Of a stretch of DNA of 64,000 nt, positions 34,869 through 43,923 are shown in pieces. This DNA comes from Sterolibacterium sp. GTDB taxonomy: Bacteria > Pseudomonadota > Gammaproteobacteria > Burkholderiales > Rhodocyclaceae. The notes beneath the pieces are model-generated. The model was not told where the DNA came from and ran no database searches. It worked only from the letters and a program-made list of their open reading frames with translations. Both the position numbers and the translations under genes were made by a program. The stretch lies in NCBI GenBank assembly GCA_028713555.1, contig JAQTOA010000001.1, positions 62,001 to 126,000 of the forward strand. The letters run 5' to 3'. The stretch's first letter is position 1; each line of letters opens with the position of its first letter.

Positions 34869-35180
34869 TCAGAACAACGCGGTTTGCTTCCAGGCTTCGC
34901 CGGTTTCCGCTTGAGCGGTTTTCCTTGATGGTTTACGTGGCGCTGGCTTTCTTCCGGCATCGGCCAAGGCCAGCATCTCGGATGCGAATTCTTCGCGCCC
35001 CTCATCGCAATAATCTCCCCACTTGATATAGAGGTGCTTTAGCGCCACGCGCAAGGATTCGCCTTGCAGATTCTTCATGACCGCATCGACATCGCGGAAC
35101 AGCGACTTCTCGTCGAGGCAATACGCCTCCGGCAGGTAAAGCGAGGTTGTCGTAGCGTAGGCTTGGCGTGGAACTGTCAT
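34869..35180 (-). CDS. Hypothetical protein of 103 residues
   Basis: No family recognised. The N-terminal 70 residues look well folded and acidic/aromatic (SLYLPEAYCLDEKSLF, VALKHLYIKWGDYCDEG). The C-terminal 25 residues are Lys/Arg/Ala-rich (RKPAPRKPSRKTAQAE). There is no signal peptide or membrane segment. Codon use resembles neighbouring genes, and the ATG at 35180 follows a run with weak ribosome-site character. It stands between the FecR-domain gene and the pilus cluster, 139 bases from the last pilus gene, which shows no clear terminator. Confidence 0.6.
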   Translation of the reverse strand: MTVPRQAYATTTSLYLPEAYCLDEKSLFRDVDAVMKNLQGESLRVALKHLYIKWGDYCDEGREEFASEMLALADAGRKPAPRKPSRKTAQAETGEAWKQTALF

Positions 35181-35319
35181 GGCGGGATTTTTACAGGTGA
35201 TTTAGGACACTGATGGCAAAGCCAACCTTACAACTTTTTGCGCTGCCAAGCCACCCTGAATTGAACCGGAATACCCCTTGAATTCCTAGGCAAGGCGCAG
35301 AACCTTCGAAATACCCGGG

Positions 35320-36078
35320 TCAAGGCAGCTTGCCAACAGCGATCAGCCGGTTTGCGAGAATCGAGCGAGGAATCCAGATGAGTATATCGTTGAAGCCGGT
35401 GGTAGGCTCACCAGCCTGGTAGGTAGGAGATGCATCCTTGTTGGCTTCATAGCTGGCGTTCTGTCCGTCAGGCTGGTTATCGGGACCGACCGAGTAAACT
35501 ATGGCGATCGGACGTTCCTTAAGTTCATTCAGTAACTGGCCCGCAGAGTTCTGGATAGTAATGCAATCGTCGGGAAAAGGACTAGGCGGGCAAGTCGAGA
35601 CACCGGGTAGAAGAATCACCTGCTTCAGAGTTGTGGCATCGGCATATTTTCGTTCAACGCGATAGCGCCAGCGTCCCTGATGCGGCACGGTCGCAGCCGT
35701 CCACGGCGCACCCCAAGCATCGTATTCACTTACACCCAGTGTCTTCCAGGGTAAAAAACCTTCCGTTGCAACATCAGCGGTGCAATTCGGAGCAACCGCG
35801 CTGTCAGCCGCACCTGGCGCGGCTTCCGAACCGTAGGCCGGATGGGTCGGGTCAGTGCGCGTATCCGGACAGGGCAGCCGCCCATTAATCACGGCGAAGC
35901 CCAGCAACGCATTGCGAATTTCGTTAAGCGCCGCTACGGTGTCGTTTATCGACTTGCTGTCACGCTGTGCAGAAAGCGGCATCAACAACCCCCCCAGCAA
36001 CAACGCCACAATCACTAGCACCACCGTCAGTTCCATGAGGGTGAAACCATGACATCGGCGGATCAATGCAATTCTCAT
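35320..36078 (-). CDS. Prepilin-type protein of the MSHA-like cluster
   Basis: 252 residues. A short leader ends in the prepilin-peptidase motif HG^FTLMELTVVLVIVALLLGGL: Phe follows the cut, Glu is at mature position 5, and a hydrophobic helix follows. The rest is a globular domain with INDTVAALNEIRNALLGFAVINGRLPCPD and four or more Cys that could pair. The same LLGFAVINGRLPCPD-like element recurs in the next gene as LIGYAATY...YLPCPD, so the two share a domain. It is a likely minor pilin. Its ATG overlaps the stop of the preceding gene. Confidence 0.85.
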   Translation of the reverse strand: MRIALIRRCHGFTLMELTVVLVIVALLLGGLLMPLSAQRDSKSINDTVAALNEIRNALLGFAVINGRLPCPDTRTDPTHPAYGSEAAPGAADSAVAPNCTADVATEGFLPWKTLGVSEYDAWGAPWTAATVPHQGRWRYRVERKYADATTLKQVILLPGVSTCPPSPFPDDCITIQNSAGQLLNELKERPIAIVYSVGPDNQPDGQNASYEANKDASPTYQAGEPTTGFNDILIWIPRSILANRLIAVGKLP

Positions 36079-38303
36079 CAGCGATTCCTGATCTGGAAAT
36101 CTGAAATTGTGATCTGCTGATCACCGGAGAAACTTTGCGCGTTGGTGAAACCGAAATAGACCGTCCGCATTGCCTCTCCGCCGCCGTCTGTCGGATTGTC
36201 CAGAACGATGCTATCAGAAACCTCTATGGGTTGCGGACACAAGGCGCTAAGGTCCTGGGTGAGGTTCTGGAAATCGGTGCGAGTGCAGTCGGGGAAGCTT
36301 GCGGCCATATATACCTTCAAGTTGTAGCTGCCCTTTTGCGTCGAAGTGTCGTAATTGCGTGTGATGTCGATGCGCACATCGATGTTGTCGCCAATGTTCA
36401 TCGTAAAGGTGGATACGCCAGCGCTGGTTTTTGAGGGATTGACCGGTTCACTTCCGCTGCCCGCGCCAACGCCGTGCGTGTTGTCGTCCGAAGCGCTGGC
36501 TGTGGTTCCCCAATAGAGTATGCCGACATGATTCGACGAGGGATCGTTGCGGGAAGAGTTCGAGCTCGTGTCGAACTCAAACCCGATCTTGGGCGGATGG
36601 ATCGACCCGTTGGCGTAACCGAGATAGCTGCCGGTACCGCCGCACATGGCGGTGCTGGAATTGCGGACGGCATTGGCGTCTGCTAGCGCAAAGGTAAAGC
36701 CCTGCCCCTTGTTAGCTATGTTGTATCTAAAATAAGCCCTCAGGCCAGAGGCGAAGGCCATGGGTGTCGGATACCAGGCGCAGCCCGCGCCGGCTACCGA
36801 ACTACCGGCATACAACTGGCCGAGATCGATGACTTTGCCGACGGTATCGATGCTGATGACGTTTGCGCCGCTACCACTGGTCTGAAACTGGCCAATGTTG
36901 TTGGCGAAGGAAGTGACTGGCGGGGCTAGACAATAACCGAGATCCGCGGAACGGTTGCTATCCGAGTAGGCGGTGTTTGCCGATGAGAAGCTGATGGTGC
37001 CTCCGGTAAGCAGGGATAGGGCGCTTTCGAAGTAATTCGATAATTGCCTTTGAATCGAAGAGCGTGGCAAGCCAGTTATGGACTCGCCCCCGAAGAACAG
37101 CGCACCATCGCAATTGACGCCATTGATGCTCAGGCAGTAGCTGTTAAGGTCAGTGCAAAGGGTGTAGCGAAAGTGGTCACTCCAGTTATTGAAGTAACTG
37201 ACATAATCAGTGCTGATGGCTTCGCCGAGACTTCCTTGCGTTACATCGGGGAGACCACCGACCCACCGATCGGGAGATGAGTATGTCTCAGGGTCGCTGG
37301 CGGCGTAGGGCGTGGGGACGGTGGTGTTTCGCGTGGCGCTGGTTATATCGGCAGTTATCCTGGCATCCAGAGCCACCTTGACCTTGTCGATCAACGTGTT
37401 GATTTGTCCGGCGGGTGTGGCCGAAGAAGCATTCTTAAAGTCAGAACGTATCTTCACGCGATCGAAGATTTCCTTGGGCGTGATCCAGACCAATCGGTCG
37501 TTGTTGGTGTTGCTGCCTGCGACACCCTGAACCACACGAACAATGGCGTCAGTCGGACCAGGGACGGGAAACGGGCCAGGGAAGGGTTCAGAAAGCGCCC
37601 GGTTTTGTTTGGATGGGTCCACCTCAATGTATCTGGTATAAATTGCATCAGCTTTCTGGCTGGCTAAAGAGAATCCACAGGGAGCAGTATCTGACGCCGG
37701 TAACCGATCACTCTGGTTTGCTTGTGGCGGGCCAACCGAAAAAATCACTGCTGCCGCTCCCCCGTATTGATCATCCGGTTTGGTGATCAATGCGTCGTTG
37801 CTATCGCGAATTTCAATCTGTCCTTGCGTATCCCAATTAAGCGGACGCGGGAGGTAAGTACCATTTGAAGATGCCTTGAAGGTTCCGGATACTGCGTACC
37901 AAAGACAGTTGCCATCGGCATCCGTATTGGATGGAAGGCCAAGTTGTTTGAAGGGGAGCAGCCCAATGCGTACTGTGCTGTCGGTAGCGCCGCAGTCTTC
38001 CGAAAATCCATTAGCACTGCCATCACCGTCTATGTCGGGACACGGCAAATAACCGAAAACTTCTCCACTGTTCGTATCCCGATAAGTCGCCGCATAACCG
38101 ATCAATGCCTCTTTCGCCAAATTGAGCACCCTAAAGGTCGCATCGTCACGCACATACTTGCGCGAGGCCACTTCCAACTGGCTGGTGACCATATACAAAG
38201 AGCCGATGACCACGATGATCAGCATGATCAGCAGGGCAAAACCCCGCTGATGGTGTCTCCTATGTAGGCGGAGCCAATCAGCGCCGTGACGGTTTCGCGG
38301 CAT
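36078..38303 (-). CDS. Pilin-like protein with C-terminal L-type-lectin-like domain (MshP/MshQ-like)
   Basis: 741 residues. A basic leader (MPRNRHGADWLRLHRRHHQRG) is followed by FALLIMLIIVVIGSLYMVTSQL, a pilin-like helix without Glu5, as in PilX/GspK/MshP-type minor pilins. The part after it shares the YLPCPD element with the neighbouring prepilin. The last 230 residues resemble a concanavalin-like/L-type lectin fold: GQGFTFALADANAV, TGSYLGYANG, KIGFEFDTSSN, SSNHVGILYWG and a final FGFTNAQSFSGDQQITISDFQI. It may be a tip adhesin or initiator of the pilus. It overlaps mshK by 26 bases. Confidence 0.78.
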   Translation of the reverse strand: MPRNRHGADWLRLHRRHHQRGFALLIMLIIVVIGSLYMVTSQLEVASRKYVRDDATFRVLNLAKEALIGYAATYRDTNSGEVFGYLPCPDIDGDGSANGFSEDCGATDSTVRIGLLPFKQLGLPSNTDADGNCLWYAVSGTFKASSNGTYLPRPLNWDTQGQIEIRDSNDALITKPDDQYGGAAAVIFSVGPPQANQSDRLPASDTAPCGFSLASQKADAIYTRYIEVDPSKQNRALSEPFPGPFPVPGPTDAIVRVVQGVAGSNTNNDRLVWITPKEIFDRVKIRSDFKNASSATPAGQINTLIDKVKVALDARITADITSATRNTTVPTPYAASDPETYSSPDRWVGGLPDVTQGSLGEAISTDYVSYFNNWSDHFRYTLCTDLNSYCLSINGVNCDGALFFGGESITGLPRSSIQRQLSNYFESALSLLTGGTISFSSANTAYSDSNRSADLGYCLAPPVTSFANNIGQFQTSGSGANVISIDTVGKVIDLGQLYAGSSVAGAGCAWYPTPMAFASGLRAYFRYNIANKGQGFTFALADANAVRNSSTAMCGGTGSYLGYANGSIHPPKIGFEFDTSSNSSRNDPSSNHVGILYWGTTASASDDNTHGVGAGSGSEPVNPSKTSAGVSTFTMNIGDNIDVRIDITRNYDTSTQKGSYNLKVYMAASFPDCTRTDFQNLTQDLSALCPQPIEVSDSIVLDNPTDGGGEAMRTVYFGFTNAQSFSGDQQITISDFQIRNR

Positions 38304-38781
38304 CGTCGCGGTTAACTTGCAATTGTCCGCCCGCCAGTCCGTCGGTCTTCTCCTGGGTCGCGCGATTCAATCTTTCGCCGATTCTCAGGGAGGTGGGGGG
38401 CTCTTCGCCGACGCGGATTTCAACCCGGGCGGGTTCCTTCGCGGAGGAACGGACCGAAACGCCGGTGCCGCTTTCGTCGTCTCGCTGGGGACGGCCATTG
38501 ACCCAAACCGTGGCCTTGCCGTTGCTGCGGCGAACCACGCCATTGACATGCACGCTGGCGATTTCAATGGTTTCCTGGGTCTTCTCCTCGATGTTGAGCA
38601 GGCGCTGCCGCTCCAGCACGGCCCGGCGTTCCGGGGTGAAGAACAGGCGGCCGAGGGGTTCGGCTTGAGCGAGTGGCGAAATCAGCAACAATGCCAGCGT
38701 TGCTGCCCCTATCCACCCAACTCCGGCTGGCAGGCCCTTGCCGATTGAGTTCACAGTAAGGTTGTCGATTCTGTCTTGCAT
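38278..38781 (-). CDS. mshK: MSHA biogenesis protein MshK-like
   Basis: 167 residues with an N-terminal hydrophobic segment (GAATLALLLISPLAQA) acting as signal or anchor. The remainder has LGRLFFTPERRAVLERQR and VHVNGVVRRSNGKATVWVNGR, the short beta motif typical of MshK-like and PilP-like proteins linking inner-membrane complex and secretin. The C-terminus is charged and probably disordered. It lies nine bases after mshJ. Confidence 0.78.
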   Translation of the reverse strand: MQDRIDNLTVNSIGKGLPAGVGWIGAATLALLLISPLAQAEPLGRLFFTPERRAVLERQRLLNIEEKTQETIEIASVHVNGVVRRSNGKATVWVNGRPQRDDESGTGVSVRSSAKEPARVEIRVGEEPPTSLRIGERLNRATQEKTDGLAGGQLQVNRDDAAKPSRR

Positions 38782-38790
38782 GACCGGGGC

Positions 38791-39387
38791 CTAGGGATTC
38801 TTTTCCCGCAAGGTAATCCAGTCGATCGAGCATTCAGCCATGAGTTGCGCCGAGCTGCCCACTTTCGGCTGGCGTACGACGTTGCAACTGTTCAGGCTGA
38901 TGTAGGCCCGGAAATTGTTGCGCAGGTCGGCGAGGAAGTTGAGCAGATCCTCCTCGTGCAGCAAGGGCATTTGCAGCTTCATGTTGCTGACCATGAAATC
39001 GTAGCCGCTGGCGTTTTTGCTGTCGAGAACTTGTTGCGGTGCCAGTTCGTATTGGACCTCCAGCAACCTTCGGGTGGTCTTGACTTTGCGGATCTGCTCG
39101 ACCCAGTCGAGGCGGCGTTCGATGCCGATATAGCCGCGCGCCAGGATATTTTCGTAGCGGGAAAATTTCTCGCGAAGCTCCTGCTCTTCGTTCCGCGCGT
39201 TGGCCAGCTTGGCCTGAATTTCATTGCGTTTGTCCAGCGCCTGTTTGTTCGATTTCTGCGCGACGGCGTACATGTTCCGTGAAGCATACACCGCGGCCGC
39301 TCCCAGCAGGGCGAGCAGCAGAAACAACAGCAGGTTCCAGCGGATGTGGCGCAAAACATAAACGAGCGGATTCATGGCGTCGCTCAC
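38791..39387 (-). CDS. mshJ: PilO/MshJ-like pilus assembly protein
   Basis: 198 residues. One membrane helix (WNLLLFLLLALLGAAAVYA, about 17-36), a long coiled coil rich in Glu, Lys and Arg (about 45-100), then a small alpha-beta domain with LEVQYELAPQQVL and a conserved Cys-containing end. This is the layout of PilO, which aligns with PilN in the periplasm. It overlaps mshI by four bases. Confidence 0.8.
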   Translation of the reverse strand: MSDAMNPLVYVLRHIRWNLLLFLLLALLGAAAVYASRNMYAVAQKSNKQALDKRNEIQAKLANARNEEQELREKFSRYENILARGYIGIERRLDWVEQIRKVKTTRRLLEVQYELAPQQVLDSKNASGYDFMVSNMKLQMPLLHEEDLLNFLADLRNNFRAYISLNSCNVVRQPKVGSSAQLMAECSIDWITLREKNP

Positions 39388-40943
39388 AATCTTTGCGAAA
39401 TGCGCAGGGAAAACCTGGGCGCTTCGACAACGACCGAGGATTCATCGGTGCTCTTCAACGCCTTGGTGGATTCCACCGCGAACGGCAGCTTGAGGATGCG
39501 TACTTGTACCTTGCCATCCTTACTCAAACTGGCGCTGAAATTATCGATGATGGTTTTCAAGCTGCGTTCGTCGTTCTTGAGCGCCGCCGGAAGTTGGGCA
39601 TAGACATCGGTAATCACAAATGCCTGGTCTGCGGGGATGATCGGCGCTGTCGGCTTGGTCGGACTCCCAGCCGCCGGCATGCCTTCCTCGGGGTTGTTGC
39701 CGAGTTTCCAGTCGATGCGATCCAGTTCGACTTTCGGGGACAGCTGGAGAGCGGCACTGATGCGCTGGTACATGGGTTCCAGAGTTGCCGAGCGCGCAAC
39801 TAAATTGTCATAGCGATTGATTAAAGCCCGCAGGCTGCTGCTGGTGAACGGCATCGTCGGTAGTGTTTTGAGCGCAGCCGCGTATTGCTGGCCGGCTGCC
39901 TGGGTCTGCTGTCGAATCTGCTCGGTAGCTTCGCCTAGCTGGTAAAGCTGGATCAGTTGCTTGCCGGAGAAGATCAGACAGGCAAGCAGGACCACCAGGC
40001 CGGTGCTGTTCAGCCCAAGGCGCGCTTGCCAAAGCCGGAACAGGCGCCGTTCGGAAGCATCCGCGAATTGCTGGGACGGCGTCTTGCGCACCATCAGATG
40101 CAGGAACAAGGCATCGCTGTGCGAATCCTGCGGCGGCGTCTTCAGGCCGAGCCGGCGCGCCTCGGCGAGCAGGTCGAGGAATTCGAAGCTCAGTTCATTG
40201 GTGTTGGCGCAATGAGCACGGAAGCTGGCAGTCTGGGAGGGATGGACCAAAACCAGGGCCGGCAGAACCACGCCGCGTTCCATCAGGCGTTGTCCGATCA
40301 GGTATTGGTGAATTCTGGTGGTTTCAACCGCACAGGCGCTGGCGATCTCGTCCGGGGTATCGACAGTCAAAGGCGTTAAGCGGGAAAAACGCAATTGGCC
40401 ATTTTCCAGAAAGGATTGGCGCAAACCACCGCGTGTGAGGGTGACTAACAAGAAGCGCTTGGGTTGGCCGGGGGTCTTGCGCGTGCGCGAATCGGCATAG
40501 CTGTTGGCAATCAGCGGCAGCGAAAAGACACCGGCAAGCTGGCATTCGGCGCTGCGCAACGCTGCCAGCCAAGGCTCAAAAAATTGCGGGCGGGTGAGCG
40601 CCAAAAACAGTATTTTATCGTCGCGGCGACCCGATGTTTCCCGGTCCAGCGTGAAAGCCAGGCTCAGCGGCGTGCCATAAAAGTATTGATCGATCTTGCG
40701 CTTCAACAGTGCGGTTCGGTCGCTGCCCTGAACGTGAGGAATGACATCGGCCTGGAACCCCTCTTCGACAACTTCAGCCAGCAAATAGAAGAGGCTCTTC
40801 CTGTGCGGAGGCAGGTAGGCGGCGAAGGCTTCCTGTCCATGAGCATCGGACTTGAAGCTTTCTTCGAGAGTCAGCAGACCGTCCTGCCAGCGGTAGGCTG
40901 ACAGGGCATTGGCGTCAAGAAAGAGGAGGCGGCGCTGTGGCAT
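39384..40943 (-). CDS. mshI: MshI-like protein (PilM-PilN-type fusion)
   Basis: 519 residues in two parts. The N-terminal cytoplasmic half (about 1-315) is actin-like, as PilM, with FLDANALSAYRW at the start and LFYLLAEVVEEGFQADVIPHV. A membrane helix (about 320-345) carries STGLVVLLACLIFSG. The C-terminal periplasmic half is PilN-like, with a coiled coil and VRILKLPFAVES near the end. It links the MshE motor to the MshJ/MshK parts. It starts 27 bases after mshG. Confidence 0.82.
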   Translation of the reverse strand: MPQRRLLFLDANALSAYRWQDGLLTLEESFKSDAHGQEAFAAYLPPHRKSLFYLLAEVVEEGFQADVIPHVQGSDRTALLKRKIDQYFYGTPLSLAFTLDRETSGRRDDKILFLALTRPQFFEPWLAALRSAECQLAGVFSLPLIANSYADSRTRKTPGQPKRFLLVTLTRGGLRQSFLENGQLRFSRLTPLTVDTPDEIASACAVETTRIHQYLIGQRLMERGVVLPALVLVHPSQTASFRAHCANTNELSFEFLDLLAEARRLGLKTPPQDSHSDALFLHLMVRKTPSQQFADASERRLFRLWQARLGLNSTGLVVLLACLIFSGKQLIQLYQLGEATEQIRQQTQAAGQQYAAALKTLPTMPFTSSSLRALINRYDNLVARSATLEPMYQRISAALQLSPKVELDRIDWKLGNNPEEGMPAAGSPTKPTAPIIPADQAFVITDVYAQLPAALKNDERSLKTIIDNFSASLSKDGKVQVRILKLPFAVESTKALKSTDESSVVVEAPRFSLRISQRL

Positions 40944-40970
40944 GGGTGGAAAGAATGCGTGGTCGGACTC

Positions 40971-42170
40971 TTACATTTTGAGCTTGGAAATGATGTCGTA
41001 GATCGGCCCCAGCACGGCGATCATTACCCAGCCGAGGATCAGGCCGACGATCATGGTCATGGCCGGTTCGATCATGGTCTGCACTTTCTCGATCGATTCC
41101 TTGACATCGCGGTTGTAGAAATAGCTGACGTTGATCAGTGCCTTGTCGAGTCCGCCGGTGTTTTCGCCGACGCGCAGCATGCGGATCACCAGCGGCGGGA
41201 ACAGGTTGATGCTCTGAAAGGCGGCGGTGACGTTCTGTCCGTCGGCGATCATCTGGCCGGCGCGCACCAGTCCTTCCTTGATGACGACGTTGCCGACGAC
41301 ATTCTCGGTGGTGTGGATGGCGTCAATGATTGAAATTCCGGAAGCATACAGCATGGCGAAGATGCCAGCGAAGCGGGAAAGGATGATCTTGCGCAAGATT
41401 TCGCCGACGTAGGGTATCGACAGCTTGAGCTGGTCGAAACGGTAACGCGCCACCGAGTTGGTTCTCACCGCGATGGAGGAAACCACCGCGACGACGATCG
41501 GAACGAAGATGATCAGGTACCAGAAAGCGACGAAGAAATCCGAGGTGGCCATCAATATCTTGGTCTGTATCGGCAGCTCCTGGCCCATGTTCTTGATGAA
41601 GCCGGCCATCTTCGGCACCAGGTAGATCATCATGAAGAAGGTGACGCCGATGACCACCGCGCCGAGAAAGGCCGGATACATGATCAGTTTCTTGGTCTGC
41701 GAGGCCAGTTCGTCCTGCCACTTGAGCGAATCGACCAGGCTTTGCAGCACGCCCGGCAGGTTGCCGGTATCTTCGCCAGCGCGGATCAAGCTGATGAACA
41801 CCTCGTCGAAGGTGCGCGGATGTTCCAGCATGGCCTGCGACAGCGTCTTGCCGCCTTCGATGCTTTCGATCATGCCCGCAAGCACTTGCCTGAACTGCGG
41901 ATGCGACAGGCTGTCGCGCAGGTCGGTCAAGCCTTCGAGGATGGGCACCCCGGAACGCGTCAGCTGTTCGAGATGGAAGCAGAAGTTGATGAGTTCGGGA
42001 CGCGGTATCTTGCCGGTATTGATCACGCCGCCCTGCTTGACCGGATCGCCCTTGATGAAGTCGAGCTCGATGCGTTTCAGGCGCATTTCGAGATCGATCA
42101 TGTTGGCTGCTTCCATCTGGCCGCTTACCTTCCGTCCGTCCGGGTTCATCGCCTTGTAGGCGAACAGCAT
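40971..42170 (-). CDS. mshG: Type IV pilus inner-membrane platform protein MshG (GspF/PilC family)
   Basis: 399 residues with two homologous cytoplasmic T2SSF domains and three membrane helices. Landmarks: LINFCHHLEQL-like N-terminal segment (INFCFHLEQLTRSGVPILEGL), MLEHPRTFDEVFISLIRAGEDTGNLP in the first domain, and the matching LFPPLVIRMLRVGENTGGLDKAL in the second. It forms the base on which the MshE ATPase turns to extend the pilus. It overlaps the mshE stop by one base. Confidence 0.93.
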   Translation of the reverse strand: MLFAYKAMNPDGRKVSGQMEAANMIDLEMRLKRIELDFIKGDPVKQGGVINTGKIPRPELINFCFHLEQLTRSGVPILEGLTDLRDSLSHPQFRQVLAGMIESIEGGKTLSQAMLEHPRTFDEVFISLIRAGEDTGNLPGVLQSLVDSLKWQDELASQTKKLIMYPAFLGAVVIGVTFFMMIYLVPKMAGFIKNMGQELPIQTKILMATSDFFVAFWYLIIFVPIVVAVVSSIAVRTNSVARYRFDQLKLSIPYVGEILRKIILSRFAGIFAMLYASGISIIDAIHTTENVVGNVVIKEGLVRAGQMIADGQNVTAAFQSINLFPPLVIRMLRVGENTGGLDKALINVSYFYNRDVKESIEKVQTMIEPAMTMIVGLILGWVMIAVLGPIYDIISKLKM

Positions 42171-43876
42171 TACATGCGCTCCGTCAGGTCAACCACCCGC
42201 ACCACCTCTTCCAGCGAGGTGGTGCCATCCCTAACACGCCGTAGTCCGTCTTCGGCGAGCGGACGAAAACCCTTGGCCAGAGCGGCGTTGCGAATCTCCC
42301 GAACCGTGGCGCGGCGGGCAATCAGTTCATCGATGTCGCCATCGAGTCGCAGCAGCTCCATGATCGCGACACGGCCACGGTAACCCTGATAGCCGCACGC
42401 TTCGCAGCCCGCAGCGCGGTATAAGGTAGGTGCCGGCTGTTGGCCTTCCTGGCCGAGCAAACGGCATTCGTGCGCTTCGGCCTGGTAGGGCCTGCGGCAG
42501 TTTGGACACAGCCGCCGTAACAAACGCTGGGCGATCACGCCAATAATGTTGCCGGCCATGATGTCCGGCAGAATGCCAATGTCTTGGAGGCGGGGAAAGA
42601 CGCCAATTGCCGAGTTGGTATGCAGAGTCGAATACACCTGGTGGCCGGTCATGGCGGCGCGGAAAGCCATTTCGGCGGTATCCTCATCACGGATTTCGCC
42701 CACCAGGATCACGTCCGGATCCTGCCGCATCATCGACCGAATACCGTTGGCGAAGTCGAGCTTGGCGGCCTCCGCCACCGAAGTCTGGCGGATCATGGCC
42801 ATCGGATACTCGACCGGATCTTCGAGGGTCATCACGTTGATGCTTTCCTCGTTGATGTGATTGAGCACCGAATACAGCGTGGTGGTTTTGCCGCTGCCGG
42901 TCGGGCCGGTGACCAGGATGATGCCTTCGGGCCGGGCGATCATCAGCTTGAGCATTTCCAGATGGTGCTCGTCGAGGCCGAGCCCGTCGATCGGCACGAT
43001 GCCCTTTTCCCGATCGAGAATCCGCAGCACCACGTTTTCGCCGTGGATGGTCGGCTGGGCGGCAACCCGGAAATCCACCGCGCGGCCGCTGATGTTGATC
43101 GAGATGCGGCCGTCCTGCGGGGCGCGCGTCTCGGCGATGTTCATGCCGGCCATCACCTTCAGACGTACTGTCATGGCGGGCCAGTATGACTTATGCAGGG
43201 CGCGGATCTGGCGCAGGATGCCGTCGATGCGGTAACGGATGCGCAGGAAGCTGGCCTCTGGTTCGAAGTGAATATCCGACACTTCGCGCTTGACCGCATC
43301 GGTCAGCAACGCATCCACCAGCCTGACCACCGGCTGGCTGTATTCGTCGAGCGAGGCGGCGATGCTGCGGTAGTCGATCTCGCCAGTCTCAATTTCATTG
43401 AGAATGCCGTCGATCGACAGTTCGTGGCCGTAATACTGATCGATGGCGCGGGCAATTTCCGATTCGCCGGCAAGCAGGGTGTCGATCAGCAGTTCCTTGG
43501 TGGTCAGCGCGCGCAGCCGGTCCAGGGCGATGATGTCGTTCAGATCGGCAATCGCCACCGTCAGGCGGTTCTGCTCGGCGTTATAGTCCAGCGGCAGCAG
43601 ATTGTGGCGCTTGGCAAGCGCGTGCGAGACCAGTTTCAATGCCGCCGGATCGATGATGGCGTTGGAAAGATCGATCGATTTCTTGCCGAGCGATTCACCC
43701 AAGGCATCGCGCAAGGTGGTTTCGGAGACGAAGCCAAGGCTGACCAGCAGCTTGCCGATCGGCTGGTTCGACTTCATCTGCTCCAGCAGCGCGATGCGCA
43801 ACTGGTCTTCGCTGATCACGCCCTGCGCAATCAGTAACTGGCCGATCGGTTGCCGGGATGGGGTCGGTGAGTTCAT
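42170..43876 (-). CDS. mshE: MshE-type pilus extension ATPase with c-di-GMP-binding domain
   Basis: About 568 residues. The N-terminal part has two tandem 24-residue-type MshEN motifs, PIGQLLIAQGVISEDQLRIA and PIGKLLVSLGFVSETTLRDA, the known c-di-GMP-binding element of MshE. The GspE ATPase domain has GPTGSGKTTTL (Walker A, about residue 325), LEDPVE and the Asp/His boxes. A four-Cys zinc site, CPNC...CEAC, lies near residues 460-490. This means pilus extension is likely to respond to c-di-GMP. The ATG at 43876 gives the family-like start; one at 43897 is also possible. Confidence 0.93.
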   Translation of the reverse strand: MNSPTPSRQPIGQLLIAQGVISEDQLRIALLEQMKSNQPIGKLLVSLGFVSETTLRDALGESLGKKSIDLSNAIIDPAALKLVSHALAKRHNLLPLDYNAEQNRLTVAIADLNDIIALDRLRALTTKELLIDTLLAGESEIARAIDQYYGHELSIDGILNEIETGEIDYRSIAASLDEYSQPVVRLVDALLTDAVKREVSDIHFEPEASFLRIRYRIDGILRQIRALHKSYWPAMTVRLKVMAGMNIAETRAPQDGRISINISGRAVDFRVAAQPTIHGENVVLRILDREKGIVPIDGLGLDEHHLEMLKLMIARPEGIILVTGPTGSGKTTTLYSVLNHINEESINVMTLEDPVEYPMAMIRQTSVAEAAKLDFANGIRSMMRQDPDVILVGEIRDEDTAEMAFRAAMTGHQVYSTLHTNSAIGVFPRLQDIGILPDIMAGNIIGVIAQRLLRRLCPNCRRPYQAEAHECRLLGQEGQQPAPTLYRAAGCEACGYQGYRGRVAIMELLRLDGDIDELIARRATVREIRNAALAKGFRPLAEDGLRRVRDGTTSLEEVVRVVDLTERM

Positions 43877-43923
43877 TCTGCCACTATTCTCCGGCATCGC
43901 GAGGACGCTGGCAACAGCAATTC

